Under the pieces are notes generated by a model. It was not told where the DNA came from, ran no database searches, and worked only from the letters and a program-made list of their open reading frames with translations. A stretch of 64,000 nt of DNA from Sulfurovum zhangzhouensis (lineage in GTDB: Bacteria; Campylobacterota; Campylobacteria; Campylobacterales; Sulfurovaceae): contig NZ_JAQIBD010000001.1 in NCBI RefSeq assembly GCF_030347965.1, positions 310,001 through 374,000 of the forward strand. Reading direction: 5' to 3'. The translations under genes and the position numbers were made by a program. How positions within the stretch are numbered: the first letter of the stretch is position 1; each line of letters begins with the position of its first letter. Below are positions 16,779 to 25,848 of this stretch, piece by piece.

Positions 16779-16850
16779 ATATATTAATCTTTAGAATCAG
16801 CTCTTTATAAAAGCAAATCTTATGTAAAATTCCATAAAAAAGGCTATTGT

Positions 16851-17408
16851 GTGATTGAACTTCTTATTTTAGCAGTTGCATTAAGTATGGATGCATTTGC
16901 GGTATCCCTTGGACTGGGTGCGAAACAGCTTACTGTTGATAACAAAAAGCTGGCAATGAAAGTCGGACTCTTTTTTGGCTTTTTTCAGGGATTCATGCCG
17001 CTTATCGGCTATCTCGCAGGAATCGGTCTTACTAGTATTATCGAATCCATAGATCATTGGGTTGCCTTTGTCTTACTCGCGCTTATTGGATCAAAAATGG
17101 TCTACGAAAGTTTTGGAGAACCAGTCGAAGAAGAAATCTCGGTAATTACAAACAAAGTTTTACTTTTACTTGCTATTGCTACAAGCATTGATGCTATGGC
17201 AGCAGGCTTTACCTTAACACTCATGGAAACTTCCATCGCAATATCAATCGTGGTCATTACCCTCACGACATTTGTCTTCAGTTATGTCGGAGTATTGCTG
17301 GGTGCACATGGGGGAGCTTTTTTAGAAAGCAAAGCAGAACTTTTAGGTGGTATTGTATTGATCGGTATTGGTTTAAAAATTCTTATTGAGCATACACTTT
17401 TAAACTAA
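16851..17408 (+). CDS. mntP: MntP-family manganese efflux pump
   Basis: This 185-residue membrane protein has six hydrophobic segments in two repeats, each with the family's Asp motif: 'ALSMDAFAVSLGLG' near the start and 'ATSIDAMAAGFTL' in the middle. It exports Mn2+. The start is GTG at 16851, with AAAAAAGG eight bases upstream. No yybP-ykoY manganese riboswitch was seen in the 72-bp leader. Confidence 0.9.
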   Translation: MIELLILAVALSMDAFAVSLGLGAKQLTVDNKKLAMKVGLFFGFFQGFMPLIGYLAGIGLTSIIESIDHWVAFVLLALIGSKMVYESFGEPVEEEISVITNKVLLLLAIATSIDAMAAGFTLTLMETSIAISIVVITLTTFVFSYVGVLLGAHGGAFLESKAELLGGIVLIGIGLKILIEHTLLN

Positions 17409-17436
17409 ATAAAAATTAAACTTTACCTACCAATGT

Positions 17437-17485
17437 GCAGTCTATAGGATGTAAGACTCTATAGACTGCCACACGTTTTTTCTTC
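17437..17485. terminator. Bidirectional terminator between mntP and DUF1444 gene
   Basis: A perfect 11-bp stem, GCAGTCTATAG with CTATAGACTGC, encloses an 11-base loop. TTTTTTCTTCTCTTT follows on the plus strand and an A-rich stretch lies on the other side. The flanking genes converge on it. Confidence 0.8.
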
Positions 17486-17494
17486 TCTTTACAC

Positions 17495-18343
17495 CTATTC
17501 AAATCTCACAAATTTCTCGCCATTAAATCTAAATAATTGGGAACTCACAGGGTATGATGCTTCTGTTTCAGCACCCTTTGCAACAGCTCTTAAGACATCT
17601 ATGCCCTTTTTATTTTTACTTCCGGTTACCAAGATCAAGCCTCTTGCGGGAACAATGACAATATAATCACCGTTCACCTCAATTTGTCTACTTTTCCATA
17701 ACTCATCCGCTAAGATCAGACTCGTTTCAAAGTTACCGTCGGCATGTAAGATAAAACTCTCCTCATAAGGCTCTATCTCTATTTTCTGAGCAAGTATCCT
17801 ATTAAGATTTTTTACTGCCAATGCCCTGAGATCTTTATGGGAAATAGATAGACTGGATATATCTGTTGCTTGTAGAAAGGAGAGTCTCTCAGGTGTATCT
17901 TCTGCATAGAAGATAACTAGATCTTTATTATAAACTTCATAAGCATCAGTCAAGTTCCCTTCTCTTATCTCTTTTAATTGATCAAGATATGTTGTATCCT
18001 TGATGATGGGTACGATATTATCTATATTTACCTCTCTATCATAATCATATGAATGAAGTCCGTCTAATGCATTCTTCGCATATCTCTTTACAATTTCTTC
18101 AAGATTTCCCTTATCTTCCTGATAAGCTTTATAGGCATTATCCAAATATGCGGTCACTTTTCCTTCATCTTTGGCATAACTTAATTCAAGATGGAACCAT
18201 CCTTTCTCCTGAATCGATACATTTGAATCTAAGTACTTCAAGGTCTTAATAAAATATTTTGTAAATGCTTTATCTGACAAAACTTCTGCCGACAAAAATG
18301 TAGTAAGGCTAAGTATCCCTATGAATATAATTTTTTTCATCAT
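17495..18343 (-). CDS. DUF1444 family protein with signal peptide
   Basis: The 282-residue protein starts with a signal peptide (MMKKIIFIGILSLTTFLSAE). The DUF1444 pattern follows: 'YNKDLVIFYAEDTPERLSFL', 'LRALAVKNLNRIL', 'GNFETSLILADELW' and 'GDYIVIVPARGLILVTGS'. Family members usually lack a signal peptide, so export is a small novelty. Function of the family is unknown. It diverges from the small membrane protein gene at 18402. Confidence 0.75.
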   Translation of the reverse strand: MMKKIIFIGILSLTTFLSAEVLSDKAFTKYFIKTLKYLDSNVSIQEKGWFHLELSYAKDEGKVTAYLDNAYKAYQEDKGNLEEIVKRYAKNALDGLHSYDYDREVNIDNIVPIIKDTTYLDQLKEIREGNLTDAYEVYNKDLVIFYAEDTPERLSFLQATDISSLSISHKDLRALAVKNLNRILAQKIEIEPYEESFILHADGNFETSLILADELWKSRQIEVNGDYIVIVPARGLILVTGSKNKKGIDVLRAVAKGAETEASYPVSSQLFRFNGEKFVRFE

Positions 18344-18401
18344 TCCCCCTCTTTTATATACATGTTATAATACCATTTACGATTAAAATCTCGGAAAACT
18401 T

Positions 18402-18848
18402 ATGTCCTATTCTCAAAAAATTCTTTTTGTAATCCTTGTATTATTATCTCTATTGGGCATCTATTATGGACATTTCAACTTTGCAATATTTGATGCTATT
18501 ATCGTTATTTTATGGTATTTCAAGCAACGGCATCCAGAAAGTAAAATCTTACAAATATTATTAAAAAATACTACTCCTGTTCCAAGGAAAGGGATACTGC
18601 ATAGTCAATATATTGCTGAACTGGTTTTACTGCATACAACAAATATTTTTATACTTTGGACTACAGTCGTTATATTATTTTATTTCAATCCAAATATTTT
18701 TAAAAATCTATCTAATGTATCTTCACAGCTAATAGCCATAATTATGACTATACTCTTTATACTTCTGCTCTTACAAATCATTTTATTTATTGTAAATCTT
18801 ATACAGTATATTTATATCAAATCTTTTAACAAGGATTTTATCTACTAA
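18402..18848 (+). CDS. Small integral membrane protein, unrecognised
   Basis: The 148-residue hydrophobic protein has about four transmembrane segments, at roughly 7-24, 26-42, 66-88 and 107-135. Between them is a short basic loop ('FKQRHPESKILQILLKN'). The codon use is strikingly AT-rich compared with neighbours (many TTA, ATA, AAT). No family was recognised; the gene may be lineage-specific or acquired. Confidence 0.55.
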   Translation: MSYSQKILFVILVLLSLLGIYYGHFNFAIFDAIIVILWYFKQRHPESKILQILLKNTTPVPRKGILHSQYIAELVLLHTTNIFILWTTVVILFYFNPNIFKNLSNVSSQLIAIIMTILFILLLLQIILFIVNLIQYIYIKSFNKDFIY

Positions 18849-19044
18849 GAGATTTAACTCTAAAAGTTTTTATTTTTAGTTCTACTTTTACTGGTATGAT
18901 CGGCATAAGATTCACACATGAGGCTGTGCGATTGCAGGCTGGTTTCCTATTTTTGACGTTAAAATGATTATTTTTTACGTATTTTATACCTTTCTTAAAA
19001 GGGTCTTAAGATATACTACAAAGAACAAACATTTAGGGGAAGAA

Positions 19045-19689
19045 ATGGGTGTAAAAACATGGATGCTGGTATATTCTAATGCAAATGCAAAAGAGATTTT
19101 AAAATCAAAACCTCTACTTAACCGGGAATTCTCGATAGAACTTGCAAAAAAACTTTTTCCGTCTAAGAGATTCACTCCTATTGAAGATGGAAATTTACTA
19201 ATGACAAACCCGCCAAGAGATAAAGTCTATATCGGATCTTTTCCGGGAATGTCAGTAGTTTCTTCAGATAACGTTGCTATAGACTATCCTTCAAAACTGC
19301 CTCAATCTTTTATCGATACCGGTCTTGGAAACACATTATACCTCTTTGCAATGCACAGTGTCGTAGACTGGTTTGCTTATGCGATATGGAAAAATGGAAC
19401 TCTCATAAGGTCTTTAAGTGTATCCGGTGCCGATGGGAAAGTGTTAGAGAACATTGGTCCCAAACAACCGTTTGAAGAACTTTATTGGTCAGAAGGGCAT
19501 CCTCTTTTTGATGATCCAAAAGAGGAAAACGACTCTCCTTACAACTTCAATCCTTTGGATCTAGGAAATGCTGCACTCAATGAATATCTAGGCTATCAAC
19601 TGGAAGGATACAGTGACACCTTACATATTGATCCTGAGAAGATACCTTTAGTTGGATTACAAAAACTTCCGTGGTGGAAAATCTGGTAA
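19045..19689 (+). CDS. DUF6928 family protein
   Basis: The start at 19045 (AGGGGAAG upstream) gives MGVKTWMLVYSNANAKEIL, the usual opening of DUF6928. Strong blocks follow: 'VYIGSFPGMSVVSSDNVAID', 'LYLFAMHSVVDWFAYAIW' and 'PFEELYWSEGHPLFDDP'. The family is, to my knowledge, mainly actinobacterial, so this copy may have been acquired. It is 214 residues and soluble; function is unknown. An open frame 27 codons longer upstream has no ribosome-binding site. Confidence 0.7.
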   Translation: MGVKTWMLVYSNANAKEILKSKPLLNREFSIELAKKLFPSKRFTPIEDGNLLMTNPPRDKVYIGSFPGMSVVSSDNVAIDYPSKLPQSFIDTGLGNTLYLFAMHSVVDWFAYAIWKNGTLIRSLSVSGADGKVLENIGPKQPFEELYWSEGHPLFDDPKEENDSPYNFNPLDLGNAALNEYLGYQLEGYSDTLHIDPEKIPLVGLQKLPWWKIW

Positions 19690-19690
19690 G

Positions 19691-19707
19691 ACTCTTACAA
19701 GAGTTTT
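19691..19707 (+). terminator. Short hairpin terminator after DUF6928 gene
   Basis: ACTCT and AGAGT pair around TACA and run into TTT, directly after the stop codon of the DUF6928 gene. Confidence 0.45.
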
Positions 19708-19840
19708 CCATCAACCTTCTTACTTAGATAAATAGATTTACCCATACGCTGACCATTATCTTTAAATATAAATATAATCAACTCACAAATCATTTCTATT
19801 AATCCTTTCATATTTTCTATATAATATTTCTAAAGGAGTT

Positions 19841-20791
19841 ATGATGATTATCGCTGTGTCAGGATGTCTGCTGGGTGAGAATATACGTCACAATGGGGGA
19901 CATAAACGTGATACGTTCATTACTGATGAACTTGGGAAACATGCTGAGTATATTTCATTTTGTCCTGAAGACCTTGCATTTGGTACTCCTAGAGACTCTA
20001 TCAGGCTGATCACTGCTACTGAAGGCATCATCGTACAAAACAATGTTACCTCTGAAGATGTAACCCCTTTACTTACAAAAACATCAAAAGAAGAACTGAA
20101 TAGAATTGCAGAACATCCTCTTTGCGGCATCATCCTCAAATCAAAATCACCAAGTTGTGGTCTGGGAAGTACCGTACTTTATAGAACCAATGGTTATTCA
20201 GAGACAAAAGGTAATGGTGTATTTGCACAAATGTGTAAAGAAAAGTTTCCGCTCCTGCCTATGGAGGAAGAAGGACGACTGCTTGATCCATGGCTTAGAG
20301 AGAACTTTATCATGCAGCTCTTTGCCTACCATGATTTTGAAACCTTCAAAGCATCTATTCCTACAATGAAAGACCTGGTAGCCTATCATCAAAGCTATAA
20401 GTTCATGCTGCAGTCTAAAAATGATGATAACTATATGAAGCTGGGTAATATCGTTGGGAATCACAACAATGATTCCTTTCAAGTGGTACTCTCAACGTAT
20501 GAAACACTTTTCAAAGAGACGATCTCACATAAAAGCTCCATAGGCAAGACACGTAATGTCCTTGAACATATGGCAGGATTTTTGAAAAAAGAGATCAGTG
20601 AAGTGGAGAAAAAAACCCTTCATGAACAAATATGTGACTATACGCATAAGATCATCCCTCTAATTACACCACTAAGTACAATAGATATGCTTGCCAAAAA
20701 TTATAATATCAACTATCTGCTGGGACAAAAATTCCTTCACCCTTATCCTAAAGAACTTGCGCTCAGATCAGATCTAAAAAGCAGTAAATGA
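19841..20791 (+). CDS. DUF523-DUF1722 (YbgA-like) protein
   Basis: Residues 1-150 are a DUF523 domain with 'VSGCLLGENIRHNGGHKRD', 'FCPEDLAFGTPRDSIRL' and 'GIILKSKSPSCGLGSTVLY'; the conserved Cys residues could bind a cluster or metal. Residues 180-300 are a DUF1722/YbgA domain with 'LVAYHQSYKFMLQSKND' and the ending 'LLGQKFLHPYPKELALR'. This two-domain protein is often next to photolyase and stress genes. The second ATG (19844) has better spacing from AAAGGAG. The biochemical function is unknown. Confidence 0.85.
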   Translation: MMIIAVSGCLLGENIRHNGGHKRDTFITDELGKHAEYISFCPEDLAFGTPRDSIRLITATEGIIVQNNVTSEDVTPLLTKTSKEELNRIAEHPLCGIILKSKSPSCGLGSTVLYRTNGYSETKGNGVFAQMCKEKFPLLPMEEEGRLLDPWLRENFIMQLFAYHDFETFKASIPTMKDLVAYHQSYKFMLQSKNDDNYMKLGNIVGNHNNDSFQVVLSTYETLFKETISHKSSIGKTRNVLEHMAGFLKKEISEVEKKTLHEQICDYTHKIIPLITPLSTIDMLAKNYNINYLLGQKFLHPYPKELALRSDLKSSK

Positions 20792-20900
20792 GAAATGATA
20801 TCAGGACATTATTCTTAACACTCTCATCAAATAATAGATACCCAAATTTTTGTTTTTGAGTGCCAAACAGATTTATGATGAAACATTCATGCTATCATAA

Positions 20901-20987
20901 CGTATAGAGAACTATCCAAAACCGATGGCAGTCTACAAAGAGGCTTTAAACGATGTACTGGAGTACTTCAAAAAGAAACTGCCATAA
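20901..20987 (+). pseudogene. Possible 3' remnant of a lost gene
   Basis: Between two stops an open frame encodes 'ENYPKPMAVYKEALNDVLEY' followed by FKKKLP and a stop, 11 bases before pdxH. It reads like a natural amphipathic C-terminus but has no convincing start or family match. The rest of the 206-bp gap shows nothing I can name. Confidence 0.25.
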
Positions 20988-20997
20988 GGAGTGAACC

Positions 20998-21636
20998 ATG
21001 CTTGATCTGCAGGATATGCGCACAGACTATATGAAGGGAACGCTTGATGAGAATACCGTTCCTTCAGACCCGTATCTTCTGTTTGAACAGTGGTTCAGCG
21101 AGGCAGTCAATGCAGAACTCAAAGACCCCAATACCATGTTGCTTGCAACAGCCGGTCAAAATGGTCAGCCCAATATAAGGGCCGTATTACTGAAGATCTT
21201 TGATGAGAATGGTTTTGTCTTCTTTACAAACTACAACAGTGTTAAGGCTGAAGAGATCACTCAAAACCCCAAAGTTGCCGTCGAGTTTTTATGGTTGGAA
21301 CTTGAACGGCAAGTACGTATCCTCGGGAAATGCGAGAAGATCACTACAAAAGAATCACTCTCATACTTCATGAAACGCTCACGCGACAGTCAGATCGGTG
21401 CATGGGTCAGTGATCAAAGCAGTGTAATTACTTCACGCAAAGCATTCCAGATGCAGATAGAGAAGATGAAACAAAAATTTGCAAAAGGCAATGTTCCTCT
21501 ACCAGATTTCTGGGGAGGCTATAGAGTCATACCCGATCAGATAGAATTCTGGCAGGGAAGACCTAGTCGTCTGCATGACCGTATCCTCTACACCAAAGAG
21601 ACAGAGGGATGGAAGATCGAGCGTTTAGCTCCATAA
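20998..21636 (+). CDS. pdxH: Pyridoxamine 5'-phosphate oxidase
   Basis: This 212-residue FMN enzyme oxidises PNP/PMP to pyridoxal phosphate. Family blocks are clear: 'NTMLLATAGQNGQPNIRAVLLK', 'FVFFTNYNSVKAEEITQNP', 'ERQVRILGKCEKI', 'SRDSQIGAWVSDQSSVI', 'PDFWGGYRVIP' and 'EFWQGRPSRLHDRI' (each read separately). The length is normal. AAGGAG lies seven bases before the ATG. The gene is alone, with the L,D-transpeptidase 30 bp downstream. Confidence 0.93.
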   Translation: MLDLQDMRTDYMKGTLDENTVPSDPYLLFEQWFSEAVNAELKDPNTMLLATAGQNGQPNIRAVLLKIFDENGFVFFTNYNSVKAEEITQNPKVAVEFLWLELERQVRILGKCEKITTKESLSYFMKRSRDSQIGAWVSDQSSVITSRKAFQMQIEKMKQKFAKGNVPLPDFWGGYRVIPDQIEFWQGRPSRLHDRILYTKETEGWKIERLAP

Positions 21637-21666
21637 GTTTTATAGTAATTTTAGTTAAGATGCGTT

Positions 21667-22842
21667 ATGAAAAAAATAATATTTTTGTTGATACATACAC
21701 TTTTATTTGCTTCAGCTCCTGATCAGGTTCTAAAAATCTACCAGGCAAAGTATAGTTTATGCCATGGACAAACGAACTATCAGATCACCGAATGTTTATT
21801 GAACGGTTCTATCAACTACTACAGGCTTAGAGGTGACAGAAACAGATATAGAAGAGTCAGTAAAACACAGTTCAGAGAACAGGAGCTCAAAGGCAATGTA
21901 TATCATTATGTAATGACTCTTATGCCGCGTACAAAAAGATATCAAGGTCTTAAAAATTATATTGACTACCTCTATTCTATCCGAGAACAGTATACGCCAC
22001 CTAGATTTAGAGGCAATAAAGAAGAGGATATCATCAGGATCAAGAGAGTATTGAATCTCCTTCAGGACTCAAGACTAAGGGAAGATACCGAAATCACTGA
22101 AAGATTTGAAAGGGCGATACTTGAATTCCAAAGAAGACATGGTCTGGAAGTGGATGGAGTGATCGGACCGAACACAAAAAGGGAACTAAAACAGTCTATC
22201 CATAGCATCATTACAAAAGTGAAAAAGAATTTGGAACTAGAAAGGATCGCAAGTCCAAAAGGATCAAAATACATTTTGGTCAATATCCCTGAGTTTAAAA
22301 TGTATTATTATATCGATCATAAGCCTGTGCTGGATATGAAAGTAATAGTTGGAAAACCCAATATGCGGACTCCGGTGCTCATTCAAACAATGAAATATAT
22401 CGTTAAAAATCCAAGATGGAATGTTCCTCCCTCTATCTATGCAAAGGAGTATGCGCACAAATCGATGAGTTATCTGAAAAGAAACGGCTTTGCTTTTGAT
22501 AGTCAGGGAAAACTCTATCAAAAGGAAGGTCCAGACAACGCTTTGGGCTTAGTAAAGTTTTTATTCCCCAACAGATACAATGTTTATATGCATGATACTC
22601 CTACAAAACCGTTGTTTCATAAAAGAGTCAGAGCATTTTCGCATGGTTGTATACGATTGGAAAAACCAATGGAGCTTTTGCACAAATTAGGCTATGAGTA
22701 TGATACAGATGAAAATGAAAAGGTTGCACTATCTGAGCAAATACCCGTATATGTAGAGTATCATACAGTCTGGGTAGATGAAGAAGGAATCGTACAGTTT
22801 AGAAATGATATCTATGGATATGAATGGAAGTTATTTAACTAG
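21667..22842 (+). CDS. L,D-transpeptidase with peptidoglycan-binding domain
   Basis: The 391-residue exported protein has a signal peptide (about 1-17) and a PG_binding_1 domain (about 123-180, 'LEFQRRHGLEVDGVIGPNT'). A YkuD catalytic domain covers about 205-370, with the active-site block 'FSHGCIRLEKPMEL' carrying the catalytic Cys and His. It should form or exchange 3-3 cross-links or attach ligands to peptidoglycan. It resembles the C-terminal half of YcbB/LdtD-type enzymes, shorter at the N-terminus. Confidence 0.88.
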   Translation: MKKIIFLLIHTLLFASAPDQVLKIYQAKYSLCHGQTNYQITECLLNGSINYYRLRGDRNRYRRVSKTQFREQELKGNVYHYVMTLMPRTKRYQGLKNYIDYLYSIREQYTPPRFRGNKEEDIIRIKRVLNLLQDSRLREDTEITERFERAILEFQRRHGLEVDGVIGPNTKRELKQSIHSIITKVKKNLELERIASPKGSKYILVNIPEFKMYYYIDHKPVLDMKVIVGKPNMRTPVLIQTMKYIVKNPRWNVPPSIYAKEYAHKSMSYLKRNGFAFDSQGKLYQKEGPDNALGLVKFLFPNRYNVYMHDTPTKPLFHKRVRAFSHGCIRLEKPMELLHKLGYEYDTDENEKVALSEQIPVYVEYHTVWVDEEGIVQFRNDIYGYEWKLFN

Positions 22843-22925
22843 TTTTAGGCCTATAAAATGTCATAAATCTTCTATCAATCCTCAAAAAAATACTCTATAA
22901 TAGAAGATAGAGATAAGGATTACCC

Positions 22926-24353
22926 ATGAAGATACTCTTAACAGGTGCAAATGGATATATCGGGCGACGTCTAAAACAGAAACTTCTAAGTCAGGAGGTC
23001 TCTTTACGTCTTCTGGTACGCAACCCCAAAAGCCTTGATGTATCAGTACATCAGGAAGCAGAAGTCTTCCAGGGTGACACCTTTGATCTCCAGTCACTGG
23101 AGAGAGCCCTAAAAGGGATCGACGTAGCTTACTATCTGATACACTCCCTACAAGCGCCAAACTACCGGGAACTTGACAAACAAAGTGCACAGAACTTCCT
23201 CAATGCAGCTATCAAATGCAGTGTCAAACGTATCATCTATCTTGGAGGCTTAGGGGTCAAAGAGCATGCCAGTGAACATCTGCTCAGCAGGATCGAAACC
23301 GGTGAGATACTCTCAAGCCGACCTGAGTTGATACAGACGATATGGATACGTGCAGGGGTCATCATCGGTTCTGGTAGTGCCAGTTTTGAGATCATACGTC
23401 ATCTTACAGAAAAACTGCCTGTCATGGTCACTCCAAAGTGGGTCAATACCCTAGCCCAACCTATCGGTGTAGATGATGTCATCACCTATCTTGACAGTGC
23501 CAAAGATCTAAAATCTTCCCAAAACCTTATGGTAGATATCGGCAGTGAGACAATGACATACAAAGAGATGATGCTCTCTTGTGCTAAAGCATTAGGATTG
23601 CACCGTATCATTTTACCGCTTCCGATACTCACCATCAAGCTCTCCTCTTACTGGCTAAATCTCTTTACTCCCGTACCGTACAATGTAGCAAAATCACTGA
23701 TAGAGGGTTTGTCTTCAGAGGTAGTGATCCAAAATGAAAATGCAAAAGAGTATTTTCCACATATTCATCCTTCATCATTTCAAGAATCAGTCCATAAAGC
23801 GATCCATGAGATGGAGAACAATCAAGTTTACAGTCGTTGGAGCGATGCTGGAGGAGGCGTAGATCTATGGGAGGAACAGCACACACATGACCCTTCCACT
23901 GCGATACTGATGGACCGCCAAAGAATACCGCTAGATGGCATATCAAAAGAACAGCTTTTCCGTACTTTCTGCTCGATAGGCGGTAAGGAGGGGTGGTTTG
24001 GGTATGACTGGCTTTGGAAAATACGAGGCGGCATGGATAAACTTATCGGTGGTGCCGGACTTAACCGAGGACGACGGGATACACATAGTCTCAGAATTGG
24101 AGAAAGTGTTGATTTTTGGAGAGTTGAAGACCTCATCCCCAATGAACGGTTACTTTTACGTGCACAGATGAAAGTACCCGGCAAAGCTTGGCTTGAATTC
24201 AAGCTGCAGGATGATGAGTTCATTCAAACTGCCTATTTCTATCCCCGTGGACTTTGGGGAAGGCTCTACTGGTATCTTTTGACCCCCGTTCATTACACTG
24301 TGTTTAGAAATATGATCCGCTCTATCTATCAAAAAGCAAAGCAGACCCCATAA
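22926..24353 (+). CDS. NAD(P)-dependent SDR-like epimerase with DUF2867 domain
   Basis: Residues 1-290 are an atypical extended SDR: 'ILLTGANGYIGRRLKQKLL' dinucleotide loop, 'DVAYYLIHSL' and 'RIIYLGGLGV'. Residues about 310-470 are a DUF2867 domain with 'GGKEGWFGYDWLWKIRGGMD' and 'RGRRDTHSLRIGESVDFWRV', ending in 'YFYPRGLWGRLYWYLLTPVH'. Such two-domain proteins are common beside DUF393 and photolyase-type genes. Its substrate is unknown. It overlaps nothing but is one base from the DCC protein gene, so they form an operon. Confidence 0.85.
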   Translation: MKILLTGANGYIGRRLKQKLLSQEVSLRLLVRNPKSLDVSVHQEAEVFQGDTFDLQSLERALKGIDVAYYLIHSLQAPNYRELDKQSAQNFLNAAIKCSVKRIIYLGGLGVKEHASEHLLSRIETGEILSSRPELIQTIWIRAGVIIGSGSASFEIIRHLTEKLPVMVTPKWVNTLAQPIGVDDVITYLDSAKDLKSSQNLMVDIGSETMTYKEMMLSCAKALGLHRIILPLPILTIKLSSYWLNLFTPVPYNVAKSLIEGLSSEVVIQNENAKEYFPHIHPSSFQESVHKAIHEMENNQVYSRWSDAGGGVDLWEEQHTHDPSTAILMDRQRIPLDGISKEQLFRTFCSIGGKEGWFGYDWLWKIRGGMDKLIGGAGLNRGRRDTHSLRIGESVDFWRVEDLIPNERLLLRAQMKVPGKAWLEFKLQDDEFIQTAYFYPRGLWGRLYWYLLTPVHYTVFRNMIRSIYQKAKQTP

Positions 24354-24354
24354 A

Positions 24355-24726
24355 ATGAAAAAAAAGCTGATACTTTACTATGACAGAGAGTGTCCTTTTT
24401 GTAACCACTATGCCAGCTTTCTTTCACTACAAGACACCTACGAACTTCATCTCAGCAATGCTAGAGAGTCACTACAGGAGATCCATACAAAATGTCCGCA
24501 TCTGAATATCAATGATGGAATGATCATTGAGGTTGAGGGCAACTGTCTGCAAGGTACTGAAGCACTCGCATACCTGGATCATCTAATCAGCAGAAAATCT
24601 CTTTTTGCCAAACTGCATCGCTTATGGAGTTTACCTCCTTTAATTACGCATACTTTATACAAACTCATCAAGATATTTCGTAAAGCAGTTCTTTTTCTTA
24701 TCGGCAAGAAAAGTACTATTGAGTAA
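24355..24726 (+). CDS. DCC (DUF393) family thiol-disulfide protein
   Basis: The 123-residue thioredoxin-fold protein has the hallmark 'YYDRECPFCNHYASFL' (CPFC, preceded by YDxxC-type DCC signature) and 'GTEALAYLDHLI'. It starts one base after the SDR stop. A role in thiol redox chemistry with the upstream SDR protein is likely but unproven. Confidence 0.85.
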   Translation: MKKKLILYYDRECPFCNHYASFLSLQDTYELHLSNARESLQEIHTKCPHLNINDGMIIEVEGNCLQGTEALAYLDHLISRKSLFAKLHRLWSLPPLITHTLYKLIKIFRKAVLFLIGKKSTIE

Positions 24727-24745
24727 TAAAGCTACGAGGATACTA

Positions 24746-25681
24746 TTATAAACTCAGCGCTTTACACACACAACTTTCCAAAGAAGTGCTGTCTGCTATA
24801 ATAGGTTTAACGTCGTTAGGAAAATACTTTGCCGTCGTTCTGCCTATACTTATAGCTGTAAAACTGTTATCCCAAGATACCTTTTTAAAAAAACATTCTA
24901 TGGTAGAAGGTGAAGAAAAGATGATAATAGAATCAGAAGGAAGTTTGATCTTATTTTCATACTCACGACATACTGTTTGATACACTGGTATATAATCACA
25001 ATCAATATTATGTTCTTTCAAGATGTCTATCATATTAGAAACAATTTTTTGTGCACCGAGATAAGCTACTTTTTTACCTGCCAAATGCTCCAAAAGCTCA
25101 AAAGCAAACTCATCGCCATGCTGTTCTTTTCCAACAAAAGCAACTTTGCCTTTTAGGTCTTTTATCTGCTTTGCGGTCTGTTTTGATATGGCATAAGAAG
25201 GAATTTTCTTCCACTCAGAAGGAAGAAGAATATCACTATATTTTACACCGTTTTTGGAAGTGAATATCAAAGCATCATATGGGGTTAGATCTATATCTTG
25301 CTCTATCACTTGTGTTTGTATTAGCGGTAGATTTTTGGCAAAGTTCACCTGTTTATCACTGAGGACATAGATATTTTTGCGATAACCTTTGAAGTTATAA
25401 GAGATATTCTTTAGTCTCTGTTTTAGGGGTGAAAGCAGATGACACTTTGATGCGATAACAATGTTAGACCTTTCATCCGTGAAAAAACCGATCTTATGCT
25501 TTGAAAGTTCATAAGTTAGCTTTATCAATTCATTGTAAGTAGTCTCTTTATTGTATCGGCTATCTACAATAAATTTATTTTGATGCTGGTCATACTCATA
25601 GTATAGTAGGTTGAGTTTCTTCGACAGCTCTGATAAGTTCTGCAATGAAGTCTTTCTAAGCATCTTTAATATTTCCTGCAT
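24746..25681 (-). CDS. hemD: Uroporphyrinogen-III synthase with N-terminal extension
   Basis: Residues about 95-311 match HemD: 'PYDALIFTSKNGVKYSDIL', 'IPSYAISKQTAKQIKDL', 'LLEHLAGKKVAYLGAQKIVS', 'YIPVYQTVCRE' and 'DSIIIFSSPSTIECFFKKV', which binds the hydroxymethylbilane. It closes the tetrapyrrole ring in heme synthesis. The first 95 or so residues (Tyr/Asn/Lys-rich) are not part of HemD, and I do not recognise them. No ATG lies in frame between residue 8 and the HemD part, so this looks like a true extension or fusion. Confidence 0.8.
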   Translation of the reverse strand: MQEILKMLRKTSLQNLSELSKKLNLLYYEYDQHQNKFIVDSRYNKETTYNELIKLTYELSKHKIGFFTDERSNIVIASKCHLLSPLKQRLKNISYNFKGYRKNIYVLSDKQVNFAKNLPLIQTQVIEQDIDLTPYDALIFTSKNGVKYSDILLPSEWKKIPSYAISKQTAKQIKDLKGKVAFVGKEQHGDEFAFELLEHLAGKKVAYLGAQKIVSNMIDILKEHNIDCDYIPVYQTVCREYENKIKLPSDSIIIFSSPSTIECFFKKVSWDNSFTAISIGRTTAKYFPNDVKPIIADSTSLESCVCKALSL

Positions 25682-25848
25682 AATATTGAGATTACAATAA
25701 TGTCTAATGAATTATTTCGTAAGATTATAGCTTAGTATAATTAAGAGATTCTATATTTTTTAAATTTAATATTAATAAATTTAAAACTATCAAAATTTTG
25801 TAGGGTAGAAGGAAATGTCTCCTTCTACTTTAGAGTCACTTTTAAACT

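Noticed and set aside
16779-16850. Manganese (yybP-ykoY) riboswitch before mntP
   Set aside because: The 72-bp leader shows neither the conserved loops nor a terminator-like hairpin.
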